A stretch of DNA of 64,000 nt from Bugula neritina (GCA_964035545.1 OZ037772.1:3580038-3644037), one strand, 5' to 3'; shown: positions 1 to 12,977, counted from the first letter of the stretch. Program-made: numbers and translations. The notes: generated by a model from the letters alone, not told the origin.

Positions 1-1601
1 AAATCTAACAGTAACACTATCTATAAGTATATTTATATTATTATCAAGTATTAGCATTATGACATAAAATTAAACTTAAAGCCTGTCAGTTATAGTGTCT
101 ATGAAATTAAATCCAAAAATAAAAAAAAACAAAAATAACAACTTTTATTCACGCTTCAACTTTCAAAACGAAGACTAAGTTCAACTCAACGAGGTAAGAG
201 ATGATCGTTTAATCAGTTAATCACAATGCCTAGTATGTTATCACATTCACGCAAGCTTTCACTGTGAATCACAATGATTATGAGTATGATTTAATGAGTA
301 TCAGTATGGCAATCCCAACGACAATAAGTATAACTGTGAGTGTGAGTGACTGACTGAGTGTGACTGATAAGAGCCAGGCCAATGCCAGGGGCAATCGCAA
401 TCACAATCGGTATGACTGAATCACTATCAGTATAAGTATTACAATCACAAAGTCAAATGACAATGCCAATAGCACTATCAATATCATATTGAATTGAATT
501 TTGAATGCGAATATCAAATAGCACCCTCTTACTATTAGTTATTAGTATTAGTATTACTTACAACTTGCTTATGCAAGAGAATTAAATCTTTAAAGCGTAG
601 CATCCTTTTCAAGCAAAATAAGGATAATAAGTTTCGTCAAATTGAGTTAAAAACTACAACTTATAAGTCACATGTATTAAGCAACTCATGCTCAGTCATC
701 ACTAATCCTAGTGGGTACGGCAAGCATAATTTATTTTACCATGCTACAAGATTATGTAGACGGTGCGCTTACGCCTCTCATTCTACTTAAGCAATATCCA
801 ATTGTATGGTTTTTATGACTTTAAAATCCGTTTTTGAGAAGCAAGGCTAGATAGAAATTAATGATCGATATTGACTCGCTAAGAGTACTCATGTAAACCC
901 GCAAACTACAACTTTTAACCCGACCGCAAAGCTGGAAGTACGATAAGCGTCGCCGTATTGATTTCAGGCGAATTTTATTTGATTTCTTTCAAACTGCTGA
1001 GAAGTAATATTTGCTTCCATTTTATGTCTGTATCAGCCATCAGGGCTATCGCGATACAATTATAAATGTTCTTAATTCAATCAATATTATGAAAAAATTA
1101 ATGTAGGAAATTCAATTTTGACTATATAGAATAATCTCAATCTGAATAAGTATTATTTATTTATTGTAACACTTGCACTTCGTCTTACTCTTACTCTTAC
1201 AGTTACTCTTAATCAAATAACATACTCATAGTCAATCTCCAACTCAATCTCATACTGAGTCTGATACTCATAGTCATAGTGATAGTCTTTGCCAGATTAT
1301 TGCTAGATAATTTAGGCTAGTACTAGTACTACTACTAGTAGTAGTACTACTAGTACTAATAATCACAGTACTAATAGTAATAGTATTAGAGTAATACTAA
1401 TACTAATAGTAATACTACCACTAGTAGTAGCAGTAGTGCTGGTAGTAGTAGGCTACATGATGATGATCATTATGATTATGAAGATGGTTATTACTATAAC
1501 TATTACGGTATGAGTATAACTATAACTGTATTAGTATTTTATTTTATTTTGCATTGCTAATTGAAGACCATGCGTTAAAATTAACTGTTTCTCTCTTTTC
1601 T
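1..1601. other. gene-free low-complexity DNA
   Basis: No coding exon is recognisable on either strand. The stretch is AT-rich and full of short degenerate runs built from TAGT, AGTATTA and CTCATAGTC words; 1315-1460 is dominated by ACTAGTAGT-type trinucleotide repeats. It may be intron or intergenic DNA upstream of the collagen locus. Confidence 0.5.
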
Positions 1602-2084
1602 CTACATTTCAAGTTGCACACTAATAGACATATATGCTTTCAAATTTTTTGGTCTATCTTTAAGTTGTGAAACTTGACCAGTATGACTACAACTAACTGT
1701 AACTAGAATAAAATATTGGATGATAGAGAAGTTCCATACAGTTACACCTCCTTTGACTTGTGCTACCGTCGGTAGTGCTAAAAGAGTGGAGCCAAAGAAA
1801 AGCATAATCACAGAATTCACAGCCTGCTGGTTTGAGATTTTTGTGGTCTAGAGATTGTACTGGGTTACAGAGATCTTTTTCCGTCTGTGAATTTTTGATC
1901 CCTGCGGTTGTTTCTGACTGTGGGTAGTTGGAGGTGTTGAGGGAGTGGGCTCACTGAGTATGTTATATTATTGTAATCATATTAACCAACTTGACAGTTT
2001 ACTAATTCATTGTCTAACTCTGTCTGCCTTAGTCTAGTAACACTATTTATTTATTTATTTACTTAATAATTTAATTAAATTACT

Positions 2085-2485
2085 AGTTTATATTACCAAG
2101 TTATATAACTAGTTTATATTACCAAGTTATATTGTTAGTTTATGTTACCTTGTTATATTACTAGTTTATATTACCAAGTTATATTACTAGTTTATATTAC
2201 CAAGTTATGTTACTAGTTTATATCACCAAGTTATATTACTAGTTTATATTACCAAGTTATATTACTAGTTTATATTACCAAGTTATATTACTAGTTTATG
2301 TTACCAAGTTATATTACTAGTTTATATTACCAAGTTATATTACTAGTTTATATTACCAAGTTATGTTACTAGTTTATATCACCAATTTATATTACTAGTT
2401 TATATTACCAAGTTATATTACTAGTTTATGTTACCAAGTTATATTACTAGTTTATGTTACCAAGTTATATTACTAGTTTATACTG
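2085..2485. repeat. 26-bp minisatellite
   Basis: About 15 tandem copies of a 26-bp unit made of TTATATTACTAG followed by TTTATATTACCAAG, with few point differences between copies. It lies about 100 bp upstream of the first recognisable collagen-locus exon. The homogeneity suggests recent expansion or local homogenisation. Confidence 0.85.
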
Positions 2486-3520
2486 CTAGTATTCAACAAC
2501 TAACCTCCTGCACATCTCAACTCTGACGCAACTACACTGACTAAACATCCGTATAGATTATAGTTTTTGTTGAATTCTTCAGACCCTGAGAACTGTGCGT
2601 GTGGCTTCACCTGCGAGTGTGGTGCCTGTGTTGGGGTATGTGACCTTGACAGAGACTGTGGGAAGCTGCAGATCTGTTTGGAGAAAAGATGTTATCAGCA
2701 GGCCTCACCAGATGACAGAACTGTTGTCTAGGATCTTTATCACTCAGAACTAGTAGAATGTTCTTCAGGTATGAATGCGAAATCTTTGTTCTAAACTCTA
2801 TTAGAGTTTATAAGTGTTGCTTTCTGTTGTACTTATATCTGTGCTGGCCAGGATTTTTGAATGATTTTTGTTATGTATTTACATAACAGAGTGTAAAATT
2901 AAAGCTGAATTTGCTTTATTTTCTATATATTTTGTTTGCGATTTTTCAGTAAAGACGAGGCATCACACTTGGTGTGATTATCAGCATTTTTTGCAGGTGC
3001 TTCTATTCGTGTACTGACAACACAGCCTGTCCTAGTGATGGACAAATCTGTCACCATGGTGTCTGTAAAGAGGGCTGTCAGGTGAGTAGTCGCTATGACC
3101 TACACTGCGAGTTATTGTAACTTTCATACTATGAGTTGTGACTACCTACTATAATTTATACTGCGAGTCCAAGTAGCTGCTGTAACTTATGCTGTGAGTC
3201 ATGACTAACTGAAATCACTTATACTGTGAGTCATGACTAACTGATATCACTTATACTGTGAGTCAATTATCAAAAATAGCAACGAAGTAGAGATATGTTG
3301 TGTATGTGAGATATGTGAGGTTATTTAGTGACTAGTTCGCTATTTATAGAGTTTTGTTTCTATTAATAGACTGTACTGAAGATGAACAATGTGGATCTGA
3401 GTTTACTGAATGCATATCCAACATATGCTATCAGCTTTATCCTCTCAACAATCCAGATCTTTCTGATGCTGAGCAGGACAGACTCTTTGATGATCGGCTG
3501 AATCTACGGAATGATGGTAA

Positions 3521-4577
3521 GTTACTCTGTTAGTACAGTTACTCTGTTAGTACAGTTACTCTGTTAGTACAGTTACTCTGCTAGTACACTTACTCTGTTA
3601 GTATAGTTACTCTGCTAGTACAGTTACTCTGCTAGTATAGTTACTCTGTTAGTATAGTTACTGTGTTAGTACGGTTACTCTGTTAGTATAGTTACTCTGT
3701 TAGTACGGTTACTCTGTTAGTATAGTTACTCTGTTAGTATAGTTTCTCTGTTAGTACAGTTACTCTGTTAGTACAGTTACTCTGTTAGTATAGTTACTCT
3801 GTTAGTATAGTTACTCTGTTAGTACAATTACTCTGTTAGTATAGTTACTCTGTTAGTATAGTTACTCTGTTAGTATAGTTACTCTGTTAGTATAGTTACT
3901 CTGTTAGTACAATTACTCTGTTAGTATAGTTACTCTGTTAGTATAGTTACTCTGTTAGTACAGTTACTCTGTTAGTACAGTTACTCTGTTAGTACAGTTA
4001 CTCTGCTAGTACACTTACTCTGTTAGTATAGTTATTCTGCTAGTACAGTTACTCTGTTAGTATAGTTACTCTGTTAGTATGGTTACTCTGTTAGTATAGT
4101 TACTCTGTTAGTATAGTTACTCTGTTAGTACGGTTACTCTGTTAGTATAGTTACTCTGTTAGTATAGTTACTCTGTTAGTACAGTTACTCTGCTAGTACA
4201 GTTACTCTGTTAGTATAGTTACTCTGTTAGTATAGTTACTCTGTTAGTACAATTACTCTGTTAGTATAGTTACTCTGTTAGTATAGTTACTCTGTTAGTA
4301 CAGTTACTCTGTTAGTATAGTTACTCTGTTAGTACAATTACTCTGTTAGTATAGTTACTCTGTGAGTATAGTTACTCTGTTAGTATAGTTACTCTGTTAG
4401 TATAGTTACTCTGTTAGTATAGTTACTCTGTTAGTATAGTTACTCTGTTAGTACAGTTACTCTGTTAGTACAGTTACTCTGTTAGTACGGTTACACTGTT
4501 AGTATGGTTACTCTGTTAGTACAGTTACTCTGTTAGTATAGTTACTCTGTTAGTACAGTTACTCTGTTAGTATAGTT
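3521..4577. repeat. 17-bp minisatellite in collagen intron
   Basis: About 62 tandem copies of TTACTCTGTTAGTACAG or its T variant (TATAG), beginning four bases after the GT of the donor at 3517. Variation is almost wholly C/T at one position. The unit resembles the 17-bp unit of the array at 10.55-11.8 kb. Confidence 0.95.
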
Positions 4578-4614
4578 ACAGTAACAGTACCATTACCATA
4601 TATAAGCAGAATGA

Positions 4615-4642
4615 CAGATGAACTGACTGACTGACTGACAAA

Positions 4643-4695
<53 letters not shown>

Positions 4696-4725
4696 TGACT
4701 GACTGACTGACTGACTGGACAGACA
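4615..4725. repeat. (CTGA)n/(CTGG)n tetranucleotide repeat
   Basis: A CTGA run passes into about twelve CTGG units and back to CTGA, followed by GACAGATA-type words. It lies in the same intron as the 17-bp array. Confidence 0.9.
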
Positions 4726-5174
4726 GATAAACAGATAGGTAAATATCGATCAGATATTTAGTGAAGCTACCAACTGAGACCCAGACTGTGTTTTGATACT
4801 GGTATATGATATCTTTCTACAATGTGTTTACAGTTTACTGTACAAAGTATTGTTCCATCAGATGGACTCACTCTACTCATGTGTAAGACTCATCAAGAAT
4901 GTCTACCCAATCAGATCTGTGTTAACGAGGTGTGCACACTGACGTGTAAAAGTGACTCTGAGTGTGCATCCAACCAGGTTAGATACTGTATACATGTCTC
5001 TATCCTAGCAGGTATTTCACAAACTATTCTGAAACCCATACTTTTATTGTTCATTGTCTATGTATTCTCCACCATGTTTTTACTAGAAGTAAACTTTATT
5101 TTAGTAATGAGTTTAAAATAAATTATTGTTTCGCATTGTACAGTTTATTATTGCCTGAATCTTGTAATAAGAAT

Positions 5175-5300
5175 ATTGACAATATTAGAGCAGCAACGTG
5201 ATTGGCTTAACAATACCAGAGCAGGGATTTGATTGGCTTAACAATACCAGAGCAGCGATGTGATTAGCTTTACAATATCAGAGCAGGGATGCTATTGGCT
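5175..5300. repeat. 32-bp direct repeat, about 4 copies
   Basis: Degenerate copies of AGAGCAGNGATNTGATTGGC followed by TTAACAATACC, in the intron before the first collagen-repeat exon. Confidence 0.7.
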
Positions 5301-5689
5301 ACTCTGTTCTGTTCTGCAGGGCCATGCCTACTTGTATTATGTGTTAATCTTGTTTTGCAGTGAACAGAAAGGGATAATGGGTCCCAAAAGACATCCGGGA
5401 TCTTACAGAACTGATGGTGAAGAAGGGTTCACCCGATGTTGATGGCCTGCCTGGTATATCCGGCAATCCTGGAGATGCAGGAGAAAGGAGACCACCTTGT
5501 CTTGCAGGAGATACCGGAGTTCTTGGAGAACCAGGTGATGTTTATGCTCAATTGAGTTCAATCTGTCAAGTTAAGTTGGGATCTTTTTCGTTTTCATTAT
5601 TTTATGTTTGTTACGTGGAAAAGGGGAAAACTCTGTCTCGGAGCATTTTTGTTTTTTCAGAGAGCTTTGGATTATTTGATTATGGTCTA

Positions 5690-5792
5690 CACAGGGGTAT
5701 AGACAGAATAAACTACACAGGGGTGTAGACAGACTAAACTACACAGGGCTGTAGACAGACTAAATTACACAGGGGTGTAGACAGACTAAACC
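5690..5792. repeat. 26-bp direct repeat, 4 copies
   Basis: Units of CTACACAGGGGTGTAGACAG followed by ACTAAA, in the collagen intron between the exons at 5361-5534 and 5989-6057. Confidence 0.8.
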
Positions 5793-8700
5793 TACTACGA
5801 ACGTATAACTACCCTGTGTCATGCTGTCATGACGTCTCTATTCTCTCCTATAATTTGACTTTTATTTAGCAAGCAGATTTCTAGTAGGCTATTCTATAGT
5901 GACCAGTCACACTGTTTATTGTAGCAACATAGAAATCAAGTTGAAAACTAGTTGCACCTGTTGTGATGCTATCAATGGGTGCTTACAGGTAGAGACGGAG
6001 TACCTGGACCTGTTGAGATCGGATATCAGGGTAAACAAGGAGATCAAGGTCCTGCAGGTAAAAATGAGGAGTTACTCACCCTTGCTTGTGTATTTCTGTT
6101 CTTTTTAGGTATTCTATAATATGCTGGGGTTTCCCTCACAGCTAGTCTGCACTAAGGCAGGGAGTAAGCTAAGTAATCATATTGAATTCCAGCAGTGCTT
6201 GTTACTTCAACTGACAGGATTACTGTGTATGATAGTAGCTCTGACTGGTTTTCATGGATTATTTTTACCATACTGTTTACCACATGATGCATTGTCTGAG
6301 TAAAAACAAGAAAACAAAGAAATATACCAGAAATGTTGAGAAATGTGGTGTTCCAGATTTATTAAATGACCACTTGTAATGCATACTAATGCTGCTTGGT
6401 TCATAGGACCTGTCGAACAAGCTGGAGAACCCGGTCTGTATGGCAGAAATGGAAAGACAGGAGAAACTGCACGAACTGGTATGCCTAGTCCAACCGCCTT
6501 AAGGGGGGTCACTGGAGAACCCGGATCTGATGGAAGGTATTTTTTGTGTTTCACTTCGCCTTATTCAGCTTCTTGGAACTTTTTATTTGATTTAGTTTTT
6601 ATAATTTGTTGTCAATTTTTTCAGAGACGGTTTACCTGGAGTACTGGGTGCTGATGGTAAACATGGGGAGCAGGGTGATCAAGGACCTCCTGGCCCCATG
6701 AATCCAGTGGGAATCCCCGGTAACCAGGGACCTGAAGGTGCTCAAGGAGACAAGGGTGATAAGGTAAGAACATTCTTTATTCAGTTTTCTCTTTATTTCA
6801 GTTCTCTGGTTTTCCACTAGTCAATCCTGTAATTGTTTATTTGTTTTAGTTTATTTATGTTAATACTAGAGTTGCTTCAGTGACACCACATCATGTAATA
6901 TATTACATAACAGTGCAGTATAATACACCATAATATAATATGTTATACAATACAATATTGTTACAGAAAATATTATTCAATAATATCTCAAAGGTAATGT
7001 GTCTCCTAAATATATTCATTACTATAGGGGCCAGCTGGGCCAGAGGGTGCTTCTGGACCAACTGGATTGTCTGGACCAGCGGGTCCACGTTGGCCAACTG
7101 GTCCTCAGGGACCCCAGGGAGCTTCCGGGAATTCCCGGCGAACAAGGACCTAAAGGTATGAAATAAGTTGAACCAATCTTTGCCCTTAGTTATTGGCCAT
7201 GAACAGAATCATTGCTCTAAGAGTTATCCTACTTGGTAAGAAGATAAGGCTACTCCCAACTTATAATAATTTGAATGTCGCCTGCTGTTGTAGGACCCAC
7301 TGGTTTCCAGGGACCTCAGGCATTCCCCGGAGCTCCCGGTATTGATGATGCAAGGGGAGATGTCGGATCACTTGGTATTGCTGGACCACCCGGGCTACGG
7401 GGTGCTGACGGCAAACAAGGAATTACTGGTTCTCCTGGAGCTATGGGTGCTATGGGACCACCTGGACCTGATGGTGCTAAGGTAAACACTTACACTGCTA
7501 ACAGGTTATTGTTATTCATCTTGTTAGTTTAGTGGTAATAACTCAATAGTCTGTATTTCTAGGGTGAACAAGGGAGAGATGGGGAAATGGGTAGTCCTGG
7601 CAGACCTGGACCTCCTGGTGAAGCCCCAGTATTTGGTTAGTTATTAGCAAAACCAAGTTATTGTCCATTACTTGTATCTTTTTCATTTTCTTTCCACTGT
7701 GTATTGATGATCTTTTGGGAATTCCATTCATAGCCTGTGATTGAAGCTTTTATTTTATTCTACCATGGGTTATGTTAGGTGCGCCCCCTATGATGATGAG
7801 TGCAATGATGTCCAACAGTAAAGGTGTACAAGCTGATGATGCAGGCGCCAACAATGAGCTCTATAATATGTACCTCAGTGAGTAATGGCCATGATGTGCT
7901 TTGATGTTGCCTGATTTGTAGTGGAAAAGATCTTTTAAATGCTGTTTTGGAACTCAAATGACAGACTTGTTTCAAATTGTTTATGTTTTTGCAGACAAAC
8001 AATTTTATAATTAACTGCTAGAAACTATTATAATAAAAATATAGACAGCTGTTATAATGTGTTTCTCCTCCTAGCATTGATGATTGACATTCTTGTTTGA
8101 TGAGTCACCTATTTAGTTCATTTCTCCAGTTAAATGTTGCTACATTCTGACATATTATATAATGTTGATTTCATTGCTGTTAGCTTACATAACTACTTCC
8201 ACCTTATTTCTCTAGAAACATAGGTAAGGGATGGTTCAATTTATACTGTGTATTATATACTGTTTGTTATATTGTGAACTAGAGAAATTGTATTCTCTAT
8301 TGTTTGTTGTCAGGTGGATCCCGATGGTGGTTTCACAGCTAATGCTATCCAGGCTTACTGTCGCAAGGAAATGAAGAGCACTTGCATCAATGCCAAGACC
8401 TCCGAGTTTGCCACCAAATCGTACGTCACCCAGCAGCTAGATAATCAGCCATTCGTTGCTAAACACATGGGAACAGCACTTGTAAGTGTTTATCTTGTAT
8501 CAACTATGACTGTCTTAGTAACAGTCAAGAATATTCAAAAGTTTTATGTTGAGAATTGTCGCTATAGTAACGTGTTGGTTTCCTGTATGGATGTTGCTAG
8601 TCACCAGATACTAGTCCTCTACTATGTTGCAAGTCACTTGATAATCTGAACAATCTCTGGCTTTTTTTTAAGCTGAGCGAGTTGTTGGTATGACTATTCC

Positions 8701-8865
8701 TTTTGCTGATTGTAGATGTATTAACTCAGTGGCGGTAGAAGACGCATTCCGTAGGAAGAGTAAGTCAGTCATTTTATATACAGCTGGTGATAAAGAATAC
8801 ACAGTAACAGTCAGCAGGTTCCAATATTCAGTGCTGCAGGATGATTGCAAGGTATGTAAATATGA

Positions 8866-8985
8866 CCTGTATAGTGTAAATCTGACCTATATACTGTAAA
8901 TCTGACCTATATGGTGTAAATCTGACCTATATAGTGTAAATCTGACCTATAAAGTGTAAATCTAACCTATATAGCGTAAATTCGA
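8866..8985. repeat. 20-bp direct repeat after a COLFI exon
   Basis: Six slightly diverged copies of TCTGACCTATATAGTGTAAA just inside the intron after the exon ending at 8851. As at 3521, the repeat starts within a few bases of a splice donor. Confidence 0.8.
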
Positions 8986-9455
8986 CCTGCACTTGAACAT
9001 GATTGCGATAGTTGCATCTTTTTTTGTATTGATATACAATATAGCTTGCCTTTGAGGCTTTTTAACAACTACTTATGAGTTCAACCCAAAAGCACTTTGA
9101 TTTTTGTGCAAGTTTAGAGTTTTGAGTTTGCCGTCTGCCATTTTGTAGTATTCCAAATACTATCAGAAGCTCTGACAGTGATTGAGATTTACACCAAGAC
9201 CCCCACCCACTTGCCTATTATTGACATTGCTGCTGGTGACATCAGGACCACCCACAAAGAGTTTGGGGTTCAGCTTGGAGAAGTCTGCTTGTCATAGACT
9301 CATATCTAACAACAGTTTCATTTGGCTGATTTGTAAGACTGTTCCTGATTAGATAATTAGTGGCCAATCAGAGAATGCAATCAATGTTGGTTGGCTGAGA
9401 CCAGCAGTCTGATTTTTATATAACCTAATTGTAAATGAAAGATTTGATTACTCTA

Positions 9456-9461
9456 AATAAA
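9456..9461 (+). promoter_or_regulatory. AATAAA polyadenylation signal, collagen locus
   Basis: AATAAA about 160 bases after the collagen stop codon (TAG near 9293), in the expected orientation. No transcript evidence is available. Confidence 0.4.
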
Positions 9462-9469
9462 TTTATCCG

Positions 9470-10020
9470 AGACTTCCAAGGCAGTGATGCTGATTTTTGT
9501 ACATATAAATTTGAAGAAGTTTAGCTATAGGGTTTATATGCTGTCTTTTAATTATTCCACCATAACCTGAGATTGTGAGTAGTAATTCTAGAATGAGATA
9601 GGGAGGGTGTTATGCCCCACCTTATGGTTTTATATATTTAGAAACCGTTGTTAATTTAGTAATTCTGTTGGTGCTACATTTTTGAATTTATTTAATCCAA
9701 CCATTTCTCTAATATTGCAAAATATATTTTACCATACAGCACTACACAACTTATTTCTCAGCTTGTAAATTTCATCATCAAAATTATTATAGTACTAAAG
9801 TTGGTCACAGATTTCTGATAAGCTGCAGTTTTCAGATCTGATTATTTAACCTATTCATCCTGAAATGAGACATTGTTGGTTTAAAATGGAATTTAACATA
9901 TATTTTAGTTACTTAGTTCCAACTGTGTTGACCATATCAACATTTTAAATTTTACTTTGGCTGCTATGAAGTATATAAGCAAATGGCATTAAGTTATTAA
10001 TATATAACAAGGTTTGCAAA
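9470..10020. other. gene-free AT-rich spacer
   Basis: No exon, RNA gene or clear transposon end seen. It separates the collagen locus from the Penelope-like fragment. Confidence 0.4.
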
Positions 10021-10026
10021 GACTTA

Positions 10027-10375
10027 ATATACCAAGCAACTGTGACAAGACATGACAATAACTCCATCCAATCATACATAGGACTTTGTTCAACTACCTT
10101 CAAAACCAGACTCAACAACCATAAAGCCTCTTTCCTACATGCAGATAAAACCAACAACACACAACTCAGCAGACACATCCAGAATTTAGAACAAAATCAA
10201 CAAGAAATTCAGCCTAAAATGGATCATTTTAAAAATTTGTAAATCATACACAAAACCTAATCAACAGATGTAACTTATAATGTAGCTATGAGAAATATGT
10301 AATTTTGAAACAATCAGAGTTATCCACTCTCAACAAAAGCAACGAGCGAAGTGTGAGAATTCCATGCTAGTGACC
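10027..10375 (+). mobile_element. degenerate Penelope-like element fragment (GIY-YIG end)
   Basis: The translation includes SYIGLCSTTFKTRLNNHKAS and, past a stop codon at about 10240, EKYVILKQSELSTLNK. Both align with the C-terminal GIY-YIG nuclease of the intact frame at 45055-46620 (TYVGISSTAFKARYYNHLAS; EKFFILYKPQLSSLNK). Stops and gaps interrupt it, so it is a dead remnant that ends just before the 17-bp array. Confidence 0.75.
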
Positions 10376-10549
10376 TGCCACACACAGTGCGTGTGTTGCG
10401 AGTGCAAAATATTATTAGCAAATGATGTTAGCGTTAAACTTTACTGCTCGCCTACAGACGTTTGTTTTTAAACAGCGTCACCGGGCAAAGTAATTTGGAT
10501 ATTCTAAAAGCGGAAATGCAAAATATATAAAACTGTTTTAATTCAGCTC

Positions 10550-11795
10550 AGTATATTATGTTATACAGTATATTATGTTATGCAGTATACTATGTTATAC
10601 AGTATATTATGTTATACAGTATATTATGTTATACAGTGTACTATGTTATACAGTATACTATGTTATACAGTATATTATGTTATACAGTATACTATGTTAT
10701 ACAGTATACTATGTTATACAGTATACTATGTTATACAGTATACTATGTTATACAGTATACTATGTTATACAGTATACTATGTTATACAGTATACTATGTT
10801 ATACAGTATACTATGTTATACAGTATACTATGTTATACAGTATACTATGTTATACAGTATATTATGTTATACAGTATACTATGTTATACAGTATACTATG
10901 CTATACAGTATATTATGTTATACAGTATACTATGTTATACAGTATACTATGTTATACAGTATACTATGCTATACAGTATACTATGTTATACAGTATTTTA
11001 TGTTATACAGTATATTATGTTATACAGTATATTATGTTATACAGTATATTATGTTATACAGTATATTATGTTATACAGTATACTATGTTATACAGTATAC
11101 TATGTTATACAGTATACTATGTTATACAGTATACTATGTTATACAGTATACTATGTTATACAGTATATTATGTTATACAGTATACTATGTTATACAGTAT
11201 ACTATGTTATACAGTATACTATGTTATACAGTATACTATGTTATACAGTATACTATGTTATACAGTATATTATGTTATACAGTATATTATGTTATACAGT
11301 ATACTATGTTATACAGTATACTATGTTATACAGTATATTATGTTATACAGTATACTATGTTATACAGTATACTATGCTATACAGTATACTATGTTATACA
11401 GTATACTATGTTATACAGTATATTATGTTATACAGTATATTATGTTATACAGTATACTATGTTATACAGTATACTATGTTATACAGTATATTATGTTATA
11501 CAGTATACTATGTTATACAGTATACTATGCTATACAGTATACTATGTTATACAGTATTTTATGTTATACAGTATATTATGTTATACAGTATATTATGTTA
11601 TACAGTATATTATGTTATACAGTATATTATGTTATACAGTATACTATGTTATACAGTATACTATGTTATACAGTATACTATGTTATACAGTATACTATGT
11701 TATACAGTATACTATGTTATACAGTATATTATGTTATACAGTATACTATGTTATACAGTATATTGTATGTTATACAGTATATATTATGTTATATT
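10550..11795. repeat. 17-bp minisatellite (TATGTTATACAGTATAC)n
   Basis: About 73 tandem copies, with mainly C/T variation at one position (TATAC or TATAT). Because 17 is not a multiple of three and the unit lacks stops, all three forward frames stay open and encode the same 17-residue period (MLYSILCYTVYYVIQYT). The resulting ORFs of 405-526 codons are repeat artefacts, not genes. Confidence 0.97.
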
Positions 11796-11889
11796 AACCA
11801 ACATACAAATGAGATGCTCTTGTCAGTCTATAATGATGAATATTATACACTGGAACTGGGTTACTCTCTCACCTCTCCTCACTGCAGAC

Positions 11890-12977
11890 CAGCTAGACCA
11901 GATCTTCCCAAGTGATGAAGATTTTTTTTCTAAAAATTTCACAGTTTGTTATCAGCTCTTTGAGCTCTTGCCTTGTTTTCAAGATTACATGTACTGCATA
12001 TGTATAACTATAACTCCTTCATTTTATGTAGTTCATTTATTTATCCACATTACACTCTACAATCTAAGTTTACTTCTATATCCATGTGTCTATTATTCAC
12101 TCTACTTTAGCTGCTATACCCCTCCTACTGCAAAATGAGGTTCGGAAGTTTGAATTGGAAGCAAAACCAGCAGGAAGTTTAAGCAGCAATGCAAGCTCAT
12201 TTCTATAAACTATACACACTGCATACATATAGTGGATATATTTCCTGTGTTCCAGTACAATCATCACATCATCACTCTTCATTATAGCTGCATCAATCCT
12301 TTCAAAGCTGAACTCAAGTTGTGACCTTGACATAATTCTATGTCACAACTATCCTCACACTCAATAAGTTATTAGAAAAAGAACCTGTTCCAGAGATATC
12401 TTTCAAAAAGCATTTCTGCAAATATATTTGAACTTTTACCATTATTTGACAGTATTTCCCTGAGCTACCACCATAAGAGAGTTACATGAGAGTGTCATTG
12501 AGCTGGTTTACAATAAAGGATGATTTGATGAATTCTGTGTTTCCACAAGCAAACTCTACCCACACATTGCTGACAATACACTAACAGTTTTAGTGCCATT
12601 CAGCACCACGTTTTTATATAAGATAGGATTCCTTCAATTAATATGCTAATGGTTAGGAATCAGCAAATAAACTGCCTTGACCTGCAAAGTGACCTACAAT
12701 GTACAGCTTGTCAAAACCCAAGTCAAACTTAAGCAAGCTGCAGCACAAATTCACCAGCTGCAGCCATAGTATTAATAATTGAACTGCTCTGTGCTTTTTA
12801 CATGCATAATATAATAATCATAATCTTATATTATAATCAAATATACTAGAACAAATATAGACTTCTATTGTATATTATGCCTATCATTCATAAATTGCAC
12901 TTTTAGAAAGAGGGGAACTTAATAGTAAACAGTTATGGAAGGGGAGATGGTGGTATGAAAAAGGTTTGGAACCACTG
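11890..12977 (+). mobile_element. degenerate hAT element
   Basis: The left part (11930-12020) matches, in reverse complement, the end of the hAT element at 48588-49202. At about 12520-12760 the broken translation resembles the C-terminal hAT dimerisation region (LVPFSTTFLYKIGFLQL). The right end at 12961-12977 reads GGTTTGGAACCACTG, the typical hAT terminus. The left terminal repeat is not visible and there are stops throughout. Confidence 0.65.

Larger units (their letters stand above)
2583..9295 (+). pseudogene. fibrillar collagen gene with COLFI domain, probably decayed
   Basis: Recognisable exons lie near 2583-2769, 2997-3081, 3370-3516 and 4834-4977 (Cys-rich motifs of the form CxxDxxCxxxQxCxxxxC), then 5361-5534, 5989-6057, 6407-6536, 6625-6763, 7028-7155, 7294-7481 and 7563-7635 (Gly-X-Y triple helix), 7779-7877 (linker), and 8314-8481, 8673-8851 and about 9150-9295 (COLFI C-propeptide, including DPDGGFTANAIQAYC, TIPFADCRCINSVAVED and LPIIDIA, stop after EVCLS). 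The product would be a secreted extracellular-matrix trimer. Damage seen: an in-frame TAG at 2729-2731; one-base frameshifts in 5361-5534 (GEEG/SPDVDG) and in 7028-7155; phase clashes between several N-terminal exons and before 8673; more than ten Gly positions replaced by Arg, Ala, Asp, Asn, Ser, Trp or Cys; and no recognisable exon for the start of the C-propeptide. Assembly indels could explain the frameshifts but not all the Gly losses. Family call firm; pseudogene status likely, not certain. Confidence 0.75.

Noticed and set aside
1602..1820. Minus-strand frame beginning MNSVIMLFFGSTLLALPTVA, like a signal peptide with a possible donor soon after.
   Set aside because: No further exon on that strand and no upstream promoter evidence; one hydrophobic stretch in AT-rich DNA is weak support.
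3521..4577. CRISPR-like array.
   Set aside because: Units are contiguous 17-mers without unique spacers, in an animal genome; an ordinary minisatellite.
8210..8230. Possible micro-exon between linker and COLFI exons of the collagen locus.
   Set aside because: Joining it creates a stop codon; more likely the exon is lost.
10558..12138. Long ORFs as a novel Tyr/Cys-rich repeat protein.
   Set aside because: All three frames are open purely because of a 17-bp satellite; no start context, splicing or unique sequence supports translation.
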